Position numbers and translations under genes: made by a program. This document shows, piece after piece, positions 8,370 to 15,300 of a DNA stretch of 64,000 nucleotides. The notes under the pieces were generated by a model. The model worked only from the letters and a program-made list of their open reading frames with translations, was not told the origin of the DNA and did no database searches. This DNA is from JAWWOL01 sp033851545. Its GTDB lineage: Bacteria > Actinomycetota > Actinomycetes > JAWWOL01. The first letter of the stretch is position 1; the number at the start of each line of letters is the position of its first letter. The stretch covers positions 75,610-139,609 of the forward strand of contig JAWWOO010000040.1 in the NCBI GenBank assembly GCA_033851545.1. Direction: 5' to 3'.

Positions 8370-9650
8370 ATGGTCGTGACGACGGGCGTGGTGAGTCGCC
8401 CTACGCCGCAGGCCACGCCTCCTCCGACGCCACTGACCGGCATGTTCTCCGCGATGCGGGTCCGCAACTTCCGGCTCTACACCGCCGGCCAGAGCATCAC
8501 CAACACCGGCACCTGGATGCAGAGCATCGCCCAGGACTGGCTGGTGCTGGAGCTGACCGGCAGCGCGGCCGCCGTGGGGCTCACCATGGCCCTGCAGTTC
8601 CTGCCCATGCTGCTGCTCGGCGTCTACGGCGGCACCCTGGCCGACCGCTTCGACAAGCGGTCGCTGCTGGTTGCCACCCAGACCGTCAACGGGGCCCTCA
8701 CCGCCTTGCTGGCGGTCCTGACCATCACCGGTGCGGTGCGGCCCTGGCAGGTGTACGCGCTGACGCTGGCCGGCGGGTTCGTCTTCGTCGTGGACAGCCC
8801 CACCCGCCAGGTCTTCGTCAACGAGCTCGTCCCGACGGCCTACGTCCGTAACGCCATCGCCCTCAACGCTGCGGTCTTCCAGGCCACGCGGCTGGTCGGC
8901 CCCGCCTTCGCCGGCGTACTGATCAGCACGGTCGGCACCGGGTGGGCCTTCGCCGCCAACGCGTTCAGCTTTCTCGCACCGATCGCGATCCTGTTGCGGG
9001 TCCGCCGGTCCGAGCTGCTGCCCGCACCCCGGGTCGAGCGGGAGCCGGGCCAGATCCGCGAGACCTTGCGCTATGTCTGGAGCCGACCGCACCTCGCTTG
9101 GACGATCCTGCTGGTCGGAGTCGTCGGCACGTTCGGGCTCAACTTCCCGATCGTGCTGACCGGCATGGCGCGTGGCCCCTTCCACGGCACCGCTGCCCTG
9201 TATGGGCTTTTCAACATCATGCTCGCCGTCGGGTCGATCTCCGGAGCGCTCACGGCGGGTGCGCGGAGGCAGGTGCGGCTGCGCCAGATCACGGTGCTCG
9301 CGGTGGCCTTCGGCGTGGCGCAGGCGGCCGCCGGCCTTGCTCCCGATCGCGGGATGTTCCTGGTCCTGCTCATCGTGATGGGCCTGACCAACCTGGCCTT
9401 CCAGGCGATGGCCAACTCGTTCGTCCAGCTGGACGCCGATCCCGCGCACCGCTCCCGGGTCATGGCGTTCTACATGCTGGTCTTCGTCGGTGGCACCCCG
9501 CTCGGCGCGCCGATCATCGGGGCGCTGACGGCTGCCTTCGGTCCGCGTACCGGCATGGTCGTGTGCGGCGTCGTCCCTGCCCTGACCGCCCTTGCGGTCG
9601 GCGCCGTGCTGGCCATCCGCGTGCGCCGCCCCGCGCTGACCGGCGCCTGA
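8370..9650 (+). CDS. MFS exporter (EntS-like, MFS_3)
   Basis: A 426-residue major facilitator with about 12 membrane segments. The beginning FRLYTAGQSITNTGTWMQSIAQDWLVLELTGSA is the typical first helix of the MFS_3/EntS group that exports siderophores or drugs. The loop GGTLADRFDKRSLLV is the conserved motif A between helices 2 and 3. The ATG at 8370 has AGGAGG seven bases upstream; the longer open frame beginning near 8268 overlaps the divergent regulator gene and was rejected. A divergent LysR gene probably controls it. A hairpin terminator follows. Confidence 0.87.
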   Translation: MVVTTGVVSRPTPQATPPPTPLTGMFSAMRVRNFRLYTAGQSITNTGTWMQSIAQDWLVLELTGSAAAVGLTMALQFLPMLLLGVYGGTLADRFDKRSLLVATQTVNGALTALLAVLTITGAVRPWQVYALTLAGGFVFVVDSPTRQVFVNELVPTAYVRNAIALNAAVFQATRLVGPAFAGVLISTVGTGWAFAANAFSFLAPIAILLRVRRSELLPAPRVEREPGQIRETLRYVWSRPHLAWTILLVGVVGTFGLNFPIVLTGMARGPFHGTAALYGLFNIMLAVGSISGALTAGARRQVRLRQITVLAVAFGVAQAAAGLAPDRGMFLVLLIVMGLTNLAFQAMANSFVQLDADPAHRSRVMAFYMLVFVGGTPLGAPIIGALTAAFGPRTGMVVCGVVPALTALAVGAVLAIRVRRPALTGA

Positions 9651-9656
9651 CCACTT

Positions 9657-9684
9657 ACCGGCTCAGCGTTGCCGACGAGCCGGT
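9657..9684. terminator. Bidirectional hairpin between convergent genes
   Basis: ACCGGCTC (9657-9664) pairs with GAGCCGGT (9677-9684) around a 12-base loop, exactly in the short gap between the convergent MFS and DUF427 genes. There is no T-run, as is common for actinobacterial terminators. Confidence 0.55.
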
Positions 9685-9685
9685 G

Positions 9686-10456
9686 TCACGTCTTGAAGAA
9701 GTGCGTCACCGGGCGCTCGAGCGGCGCGCCGTCGAGGAACAGGTCGACCTTCTCGTTGTAGAAGGCGATCAGCCCGGCGATCGGCAGCAGCTGACGGGTC
9801 GGGAAGTCATAGGCCCACGCCAGGTCCTCGTACGTGGCGTTCCCGGTCACCACCGACCAGTAGCCGCTGGTGTTGCCCTTGTACGGGCAGGAGGTCCGCG
9901 TGTCGCTCGGCACCAGGCGGGTGAAGTCGATGTCGGTGCGGTTGAGGTAGTAGCGGGTCGGCAGCCCGGTCTCGAAGACCATCACCGGGGACGACGACTC
10001 CGCGAGCACGACGCCGTCGAGCTCCACCCGTACGGTGCGGGTGGAGCGCAACGCATCGACCCGGACGTAGGGGCTGCGCGGGTGGACGAACACCTGCTCG
10101 TCCTCCTCGAACCACGCGGCCAGCGCCTCCCAGTCGAAGCGGACCGTCTGCGCGAGGCCGGCCAGCGCGTCGTCGCCGTAGACGCTCGCGGCGGAAGGGC
10201 GGTGAACGTCCCCGGCCTTGAGGCCGACCCGGCGGGTGGTGCCCCTGCGCAGCTTCTGCTCGTGGCCCTCGTCGACCAGCAGCGTCGGATCGACGTCCGC
10301 GACGGGGATGTAGTAGTGCGGATAGGTGGGCGTCTCCCACACGTAGAGCGCGCGGGTCGTGTCCAGCACCACCCGGCCGCCGAGCATCGCCCTGACCCGC
10401 CGGGGTACGGGCTCGACGTGGTTGGCCTCGACGATCAGCTGGGGGTAGTCGGCCAC
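9686..10456 (-). CDS. Tandem DUF427 domain protein
   Basis: A 256-residue protein containing two copies of the DUF427 beta-rich fold. The first copy covers about residues 20-100 (AMLGGRVVLDTTRALYVWET, then YYIPVADV); the second covers about 140-240 (VRVELDGVVLAESSSPVMVFE, YYLNRTDIDF, SCPYKGNTSGYWSV, AWAYDFP). The CPYKG-x-x-xYW pattern is the family signature. No enzymatic role is established. A GTG start at 10456 was chosen because AAGGAG stands seven bases upstream and the conserved part begins shortly after; the frame stays open much further upstream but there overlaps the next gene on the other strand. Confidence 0.85.
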   Translation of the reverse strand: MADYPQLIVEANHVEPVPRRVRAMLGGRVVLDTTRALYVWETPTYPHYYIPVADVDPTLLVDEGHEQKLRRGTTRRVGLKAGDVHRPSAASVYGDDALAGLAQTVRFDWEALAAWFEEDEQVFVHPRSPYVRVDALRSTRTVRVELDGVVLAESSSPVMVFETGLPTRYYLNRTDIDFTRLVPSDTRTSCPYKGNTSGYWSVVTGNATYEDLAWAYDFPTRQLLPIAGLIAFYNEKVDLFLDGAPLERPVTHFFKT

Positions 10457-10466
10457 CGGTCGCTCC

Positions 10467-10497
10467 TTGACATCCTGGACATCGAGCCCTGTATCAA
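10467..10497 (+). promoter_or_regulatory. Candidate promoter of the repeat/kelch operon
   Basis: TTGACA (10467-10472) is followed by TATCAA (10492-10497) with 19 bases between, or by GTATCA with 18. It lies 50-80 bases upstream of the small protein gene and immediately upstream of the divergent DUF427 start. The -35 box is consensus; the spacing is long. Confidence 0.35.
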
Positions 10498-10549
10498 CCT
10501 TCGGGGCAACGCCCTCTGTGAGGCATTCGTTCCTTTCGAGGGGGAGACC

Positions 10550-10984
10550 ATGGCTGCACAAGCATTGGCCCAGTCGTTTGCCGGGCCACCGAAGACACTC
10601 CGACTGAGCACGGTGGAGGACCTCGTCGCGGCTCGCGACAGGCAGGCGGGACTGCGTCACCACAAGGTGGTCCTCGACCTGCCAGGGTTCGACGCCGGCG
10701 AGTCGGCCGCCACCGCGACCAAGCTGACCGGCCTGCTGGACGAGTGCGGGTGTGACACCGGCGCCCGGGCAATGGTGGCCGGCGCGGCGATCACACTGGC
10801 CGGACTGGCGGCGCTGACCGGACCCTCGGTCAAGCTGCTCCTGCTGAGCCCGCTGAGCGTCGCGGGTGCCGTCGTGGGGGCCGGCTCCGGCAAGGCGTAC
10901 GGGCTCGCCCGGTCCCGGCGACAGTTCCGCCGAGAGATCGAGAAGCTGCTGCAGGCACGCACTTCTGACCCGATCGGAGCGTGA
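10550..10984 (+). CDS. Small helical membrane-associated protein, partner of kelch protein
   Basis: A 144-residue protein I do not recognise. The first half is soluble and charged (LSTVEDLVAARDRQAGLRHHKVVLDLPGFD). Residues about 83-128 are a glycine/alanine-rich hydrophobic stretch that could form a helical hairpin in a membrane. The C-terminus is very basic (ARSRRQFRREIEKLLQAR). A single CGC motif (DECGCD) sits in the middle. The ATG is preceded by GGGGGAGA. Its stop is only four bases before the start of the Cys/Trp-repeat kelch gene, so the two form an operon and may act together, for instance as an anchor for the repeat protein. That link is inferred from position alone. Confidence 0.7.
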   Translation: MAAQALAQSFAGPPKTLRLSTVEDLVAARDRQAGLRHHKVVLDLPGFDAGESAATATKLTGLLDECGCDTGARAMVAGAAITLAGLAALTGPSVKLLLLSPLSVAGAVVGAGSGKAYGLARSRRQFRREIEKLLQARTSDPIGA

Positions 10985-10988
10985 CCCG

Positions 10989-12947
10989 ATGCCTGGCACC
11001 TGGTCGTCGATCGCCTCCATCTGCTCGTCGAAGCGCACGGTCGCGTACGCGGTCTGCAGCGACTGGGCCGACAAGGGCATGAGTGTGTGCAAGACCTGGG
11101 CGGACCAAGGCAGTGCCGCTTGCTCCTCCTGGGCCGACAAGGGCCACAACGCCTGCTCCTCGTGGGCGGACAAGGGCCGCAGCGAGTGCAGCTCCTGGGC
11201 CGACAAGGGCCACAACGAGTGCTGCGACTGGTGGCCCTGCTCGTGGTTCTGCGACGCCTTCTACTGGGTCGCCAACTGGGTGTGCCAAGGCTGGTACTGG
11301 GTCGCCGACTGGGTCTGCCAGGCGTGGTACTGGGTGGCCAACTGGGTCTGCCAGGCGTGGTACTGGGTCGCCAAGTGGGTCTGCGTCTCGGCCTACTGGG
11401 TCGCCAAGTGGGTCTGCCTGGCCTGGCAGTGGGTCACGCACATCTTCTGCTCCGGCAACGCCGGTCCGGTGTTCCTGCTGACCGACGGCTCGATCCTGCT
11501 GAACGAGAACGCCGACGGGTTCGGGACCCGGCGCTGGTGGAAGCTCACCGCCGACGCCAGTGGCAACTACTCCGGCGCCTGGACCCAGGTGGCGAGCAGC
11601 AACGTCGCGCGCAAGTACTTCGGCTCCGCGGTGCTCGCCGACGGCCGGCTGTTCGTCTGTGGCGGTGAGTACACCGACAGCTCCGGCAGCCAGACGCAGG
11701 ACGAGTCGGTCTCAGCCGAGATCTACGACCCGGTCGCCGACACGTGGACCGTGCTGCCCTCGCCGCCCGGGGCCACCCAGGTGGGCGACGCCCCGATCTG
11801 CGTGCTGCCGGACGGACGGTTGCTGCTGGGCGCGATCAACAACACCAGCGTCTTCATCTTCACCCCCGGCCCGGACACGTGGACCACCACGGCCGCCAAG
11901 GGCACTCGCGCCTCCGAGGAGTCGTGGGTGCTCACACCGGACGCGACGGTCGTCACCGTGCGGACCGATGGCAGCGGCCTGGCCGAGAAGTACGACGTGG
12001 CCAGCAGCACCTGGGTCTCCGCCGGCACCTTGCCGGCGGACATCGTGGAGGACGCCTCCGCGGAGATCGGCCCCGGCATCCTGATGCCCGACGGACGGAC
12101 CTTCTACGTCGGTGCCAACGCGTCGCTGACGTCGCTCTACACCACCGGCGCAAGCTCGACGGCCGCTGGGTCGTGGGCCAGCGGGCCGACCATCCCTGGC
12201 CAGCCACGGGACAGCAACCCCTTGGGCACCAAGGATGGTCCGGGCGCGTTGATGCCCGGAGGCTCGGTCCTGTTCGGAGCCGCCCCAGTCGACGGCTCGT
12301 CCGGCAACTTCCTGTCGCCCACCCGGTTCTTCGAGTTCGACGGCACCGCGATCAGCCGGGTGACCGACCCGCCCAACCCCCACGGTCCGCCGTACGTCGG
12401 CCGGCTGCTGCCGTTGCCGAACGGCGAGGTGCTCTGGGCGCGGGAGGACAAGGACGAGATCTATGCCTACACCAACCCCACGGCACCACAGGATGCCTGG
12501 CGACCGGTCATCGACAAGTGTCCGCGGGTGATCGCACCCGGTGCCACGATCAGCCTGACCGGTCGTCAGCTCAACGGTCTGTCCCAGGCCCAGGGATACG
12601 GCGATGACTACTCCGCGGCGACCAACTACCCGCTGGTCCGGATCCGCAACGGGCGCACCGGCACGGTGAGGTACTGCCGCACCTCGGACCACACCAGCAT
12701 GGGTGTGGCCACCGGGCCGCTGTCGGTCACCACGACGGTGCACGTGCCGGCGGATCTCGAGCTGGGCCGGTCGGTGCTGGAGGTCGTCGCCAACGGCATC
12801 CCGTCCGAGCCGTTCCGGGTCAACGTCGTCGAGACCGACCACCAGGGCCAGGGCCTCAGCACCGACGGTGAGTCGACCCGGCAGCAGCGCCTCGACCGGC
12901 CTGCACCCGCGAAGCCGCCGGCTGAGGAAGTCCCGGCATCGAAGTAG
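10989..12947 (+). CDS. Cys/Trp hendecad-repeat kelch propeller protein
   Basis: A 652-residue protein with an unusual N-terminus. Residues 23-77 hold five 11-residue units of the form CSSWADKGHNE; Cys recurs at 23, 34, 45, 56, 67 and 78. After a short Cys/Trp-rich joint (CCDWWPCSWFC) residues 92-154 hold five and a half units of the form YWVANWVCQAW, with Cys at 88, 99, 110, 121, 132, 143 and 154. Eleven residues equal three helical turns, so all Cys would line one face of a helix. Residues about 158-500 are a kelch/galactose-oxidase-like beta-propeller (FVCGGEY, AEIYDPVADTW), and about 510-620 match the Ig-like set domain found after such propellers (YGDDYSAATNYPLVRI, VVANGIPSEPFRV). No ordinary signal peptide is present. 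Cellular location and ligand are unknown. Confidence 0.8.
   Translation: MPGTWSSIASICSSKRTVAYAVCSDWADKGMSVCKTWADQGSAACSSWADKGHNACSSWADKGRSECSSWADKGHNECCDWWPCSWFCDAFYWVANWVCQGWYWVADWVCQAWYWVANWVCQAWYWVAKWVCVSAYWVAKWVCLAWQWVTHIFCSGNAGPVFLLTDGSILLNENADGFGTRRWWKLTADASGNYSGAWTQVASSNVARKYFGSAVLADGRLFVCGGEYTDSSGSQTQDESVSAEIYDPVADTWTVLPSPPGATQVGDAPICVLPDGRLLLGAINNTSVFIFTPGPDTWTTTAAKGTRASEESWVLTPDATVVTVRTDGSGLAEKYDVASSTWVSAGTLPADIVEDASAEIGPGILMPDGRTFYVGANASLTSLYTTGASSTAAGSWASGPTIPGQPRDSNPLGTKDGPGALMPGGSVLFGAAPVDGSSGNFLSPTRFFEFDGTAISRVTDPPNPHGPPYVGRLLPLPNGEVLWAREDKDEIYAYTNPTAPQDAWRPVIDKCPRVIAPGATISLTGRQLNGLSQAQGYGDDYSAATNYPLVRIRNGRTGTVRYCRTSDHTSMGVATGPLSVTTTVHVPADLELGRSVLEVVANGIPSEPFRVNVVETDHQGQGLSTDGESTRQQRLDRPAPAKPPAEEVPASK
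11055..11219 (+). repeat. 33-bp coding repeat, hydrophilic type (5 copies)
   Basis: Five tandem 33-base units encode the CSSWADKGHNE-type hendecads, differing mainly in the last three residues. The GGGC(C/G)GACAAGGGC core is close to identical between several units, which points to duplication by slippage or unequal exchange. Confidence 0.9.
11262..11450 (+). repeat. 33-bp coding repeat, hydrophobic type (5.7 copies)
   Basis: Tandem 33-base units encode YWVANWVCQAW-type hendecads; the last unit is degenerate (QWVTHIFC). TACTGGGTCGCCAACTGGGT recurs with few changes. Being coding and in phase, this is not a CRISPR-like array. Confidence 0.9.
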
Positions 12948-12954
12948 GCCGCTG

Positions 12955-12997
12955 CGCCACCGCCGTCCGACCCGTCACGGGTGGGGCGGCGGTGGCG
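12955..12997. terminator. Strong bidirectional hairpin between convergent genes
   Basis: CGCCACCGCCG (12955-12965) pairs perfectly with CGGCGGTGGCG (12987-12997), and the interior contains a second stem ACCCG/CGGGT. It fills the gap between the kelch gene and the convergent PfkB-LOG gene. Confidence 0.7.
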
Positions 12998-13015
12998 TGA
13001 GCTGCCTCCTGCCGC

Positions 13016-14458
13016 TCAGCCGCGCGGGCCGGCGGTGGCCGTGGTGTCGAGGTAGGCAGCCTCGGTCATCGCGACGGCCTGGTCGACGTCGAGGGCCACC
13101 CGGGCCAGCCCGAGATCCTCGATGCCGACGACCAGCTCGTTGCCGAAGTCCTGCACAAGGCGGTGCCACTCGGCCCCGTACAGGACCAGGCGGGCAGCCC
13201 CCGGCTCGGTCTGCAGCGCCGACCAGACGACCGTCGCCTCCGCCAGGGTGCCGATGCCGCCGGGCAGCGCGATGACCACGTCGGCACCGAGGATGTGCGT
13301 CAGTCTCTCGGCGTAGTCGGCACTCCAGCGCAGCTCGGACACGTAGGCGCTCGGCTCCAGACCCACCCAGCTCGTCATCGGCAGTCCGACGACCACCGCA
13401 CCGGACTCGGCGGCTCCCTGCGCCGTGGCCGCCATCAGGCCGCCGTAGCCGCCGGTCATCACCGTCCAGCCGCCTGCCCCGAGGGCAGCGCCGAGCGCCC
13501 GAGCCTCGTGCCATCGCGGGTCGTCCGGCCCGAGCCGGGCTGAGCCGAGGACGGCAACTGTCCTTGGTACTGCCGGACTCACGCCGTCGAGGCGGTCCTG
13601 CGCCTCAGCCGCCGTCATCGACGCCAGCCCGAGTGAGCCGTAGTGCTCGATCGACCATCCGGCGGTGTGAGTGGCGCGGGCGACGGCCTGGGTCAGAGCG
13701 TGGCCTGCGCCGAGGGCCCCGGCGACAGCGCCGCAGAACGTGTCGCCAGCGCCGGTCACGTCGACCGCTGCCGCCGGCGCGGGCGCCATCAGGCGCACGC
13801 CGTCGGTGTCGGCGATGAGCGCCCCCTCATCCCCGAGCTTGACCACGACTGTCGGGAAACCCTGGGCCAGTAGCGCTTCGGCGCCCGCCTCGATCCCGCC
13901 GGCTCCCAGCTCGTCTCGGCTCGGTGCGAAGACGTCGACCCAGCGGGCCAGCTCGCCGAGCTCGACCTCCCACGACTCGTGCGGGTCAACCAGGATCATG
14001 GCCGCGGGAGAGATATGCCGGATGTGCTCGACCAGGGCGAGCGTCACCGCGAAGGGCATCGGCGCGACGTGGACGACCGGAGCCGGCTCGGCCGTCAGCC
14101 AGCCCAGCGGGATGTCGGCCGGCCGAACCCAGCGGCTGTCCTCGTCCGGGGTCGAGCGGTCGACGAAGCGGCGGCTGCCGTCCGCCTCGTAGAGCAACCA
14201 CGCCCTGCTGGTCGCCGACGTCGTCCGGACCACGCCGTCGAGCTCGATGCCGAGCCGGGTCAGGGTGCCGAGGATGTCCGGCGGCAGATCGGCGCCGGCT
14301 CTGGTGACCACGCCGACGGTCGGGTGCCACAGGCGGGCGCCGAGCGCCGCGTAGATGGCGTTGCCGCCGGGCTGACCCATCGTCGTACCGCCGTCCGCGC
14401 GTACGACGTCGTCGATGGTGAGGTTGCCGATGATGATGACCCGACGGCCTTCGGTCAT
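13016..14458 (-). CDS. PfkB-family kinase fused to LOG-type phosphoribohydrolase
   Basis: A 480-residue two-domain protein. Residues 1-295 are a PfkB/ribokinase-type kinase: QPGGNAIYAALGARLW near residue 28 is signature 1 and DVTGAGDTFCGAVAGAL (from 233) is signature 2, with Asp239 as the likely catalytic base. Residues 299-480 are a Rossmann-like LOG/SLOG domain with TGGYGGLMAATAQGA and the signature PGGIGTLAE (399-407). LOG enzymes split nucleoside 5'-monophosphates (cytokinin ribotides in plants) into base and ribose 5-phosphate. A kinase making the monophosphate joined to a LOG domain would process a nucleoside in two steps; that is inference. Its ATG overlaps the stop of the upstream hydrolase gene (ATGA), so translation is coupled. 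Confidence 0.82.
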   Translation of the reverse strand: MTEGRRVIIIGNLTIDDVVRADGGTTMGQPGGNAIYAALGARLWHPTVGVVTRAGADLPPDILGTLTRLGIELDGVVRTTSATSRAWLLYEADGSRRFVDRSTPDEDSRWVRPADIPLGWLTAEPAPVVHVAPMPFAVTLALVEHIRHISPAAMILVDPHESWEVELGELARWVDVFAPSRDELGAGGIEAGAEALLAQGFPTVVVKLGDEGALIADTDGVRLMAPAPAAAVDVTGAGDTFCGAVAGALGAGHALTQAVARATHTAGWSIEHYGSLGLASMTAAEAQDRLDGVSPAVPRTVAVLGSARLGPDDPRWHEARALGAALGAGGWTVMTGGYGGLMAATAQGAAESGAVVVGLPMTSWVGLEPSAYVSELRWSADYAERLTHILGADVVIALPGGIGTLAEATVVWSALQTEPGAARLVLYGAEWHRLVQDFGNELVVGIEDLGLARVALDVDQAVAMTEAAYLDTTATAGPRG

Positions 14459-15285
14459 GGGCCGGTGACACCCAGTTGCTTGGTGAATGCCGGCCAGGCA
14501 AGGGGATCGTGGCCAGGCACCAGCTGGTAGCCCCGTTCGGCAGAGATTGCCTTGAGCCGCCGGATCGACTCGATGCCCCGTGCCGGATTCGGGTCGACCA
14601 TGCCCCCAGGCGAGAGCTCCTCGTCGATGTTGCGCTGCAGGTCCGCAGCATCGAAGGCCAGGATGAACCCCGTCGCGCCATAGGCCTCGGCGGCCGTGGC
14701 GTCCAGGTCGATGACAAAGCTCTGGTGCCCCGGCGTGTGGCCGGGGGTCATGACCGCCGTGACCCCCGGCGCGAGCTCGACATCGTCGTCGGCGAGCTGC
14801 CAGTCGATGTGCGGGTCGTCGTAGTCGACCCGGAAGAAGCCGTGCTTCTCCGGGCTGTCCCCCTCTGGTGTGGGCCCGGACAGCCCGTAGGCGAGCTCGG
14901 CCCGCTGCAGGTGAACGGGGCACCGCCCCGTGAACCAGCGGAGGCCGCCCGCGTGGTCGTTGTGCAGGTGGCTCAGCGCCACGACCGTGACGTCGTCAGG
15001 GCTGATGCCGACGGTCTCGAAGGCCACCTCGAGCGAGTCGCGCGGGTCGTCGAGCAGCTCCGCCGAGATGTCGCCACCATGGAAACGCCTGCGGAGGTGG
15101 GGATCCCGTACGAGAGGGACGTTGAACCCGGTGTCGAGCAGCAGCCACCCGCCGTCGAGCTGGACGAGCACTCCGGGCACCGGCTCGCGGTAGCGGACAG
15201 TGCGGTCGCCGCCGTGGATCGAGATGGTCTCCGGCAGGTCCTCCCAGCCGAACGTGATCGGTACGACGCGGCGGACGCCCGTCAT
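14455..15285 (-). CDS. Metallo-beta-lactamase-fold hydrolase (lactonase-like)
   Basis: A 276-residue metallo-beta-lactamase-fold protein similar in plan to N-acyl-homoserine-lactone lactonases. The zinc motif is LSHLHNDHAGG (HxHxDH), with a further histidine in MTPGHTPGHQSF and Asp/His ligands near AFDAADLQ and LVPGHDP. DGGWLLLDTGFNVPL is the typical strand before the metal site. Quorum quenching is only one option; in this operon a hydrolase for the imported compound is equally likely. It begins 15 bases after the solute-binding protein gene and overlaps the kinase-LOG gene by four bases. Confidence 0.82.
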   Translation of the reverse strand: MTGVRRVVPITFGWEDLPETISIHGGDRTVRYREPVPGVLVQLDGGWLLLDTGFNVPLVRDPHLRRRFHGGDISAELLDDPRDSLEVAFETVGISPDDVTVVALSHLHNDHAGGLRWFTGRCPVHLQRAELAYGLSGPTPEGDSPEKHGFFRVDYDDPHIDWQLADDDVELAPGVTAVMTPGHTPGHQSFVIDLDATAAEAYGATGFILAFDAADLQRNIDEELSPGGMVDPNPARGIESIRRLKAISAERGYQLVPGHDPLAWPAFTKQLGVTGP

Positions 15286-15300
15286 GCCGCGCCGCCCCGG

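Noticed and set aside
8942..10549. Long plus-strand open frame running into the small protein gene
   Set aside because: It lies over the MFS gene in another frame and antisense to the DUF427 gene, has low-complexity Arg/Gly/Ala-rich translation, and only the last 144 codons (from 10550) look like a protein.
11055..11450. Regular 33-bp repeats considered as a CRISPR-like array
   Set aside because: Units are contiguous without spacers, stay in one reading frame and encode a conserved 11-residue motif.
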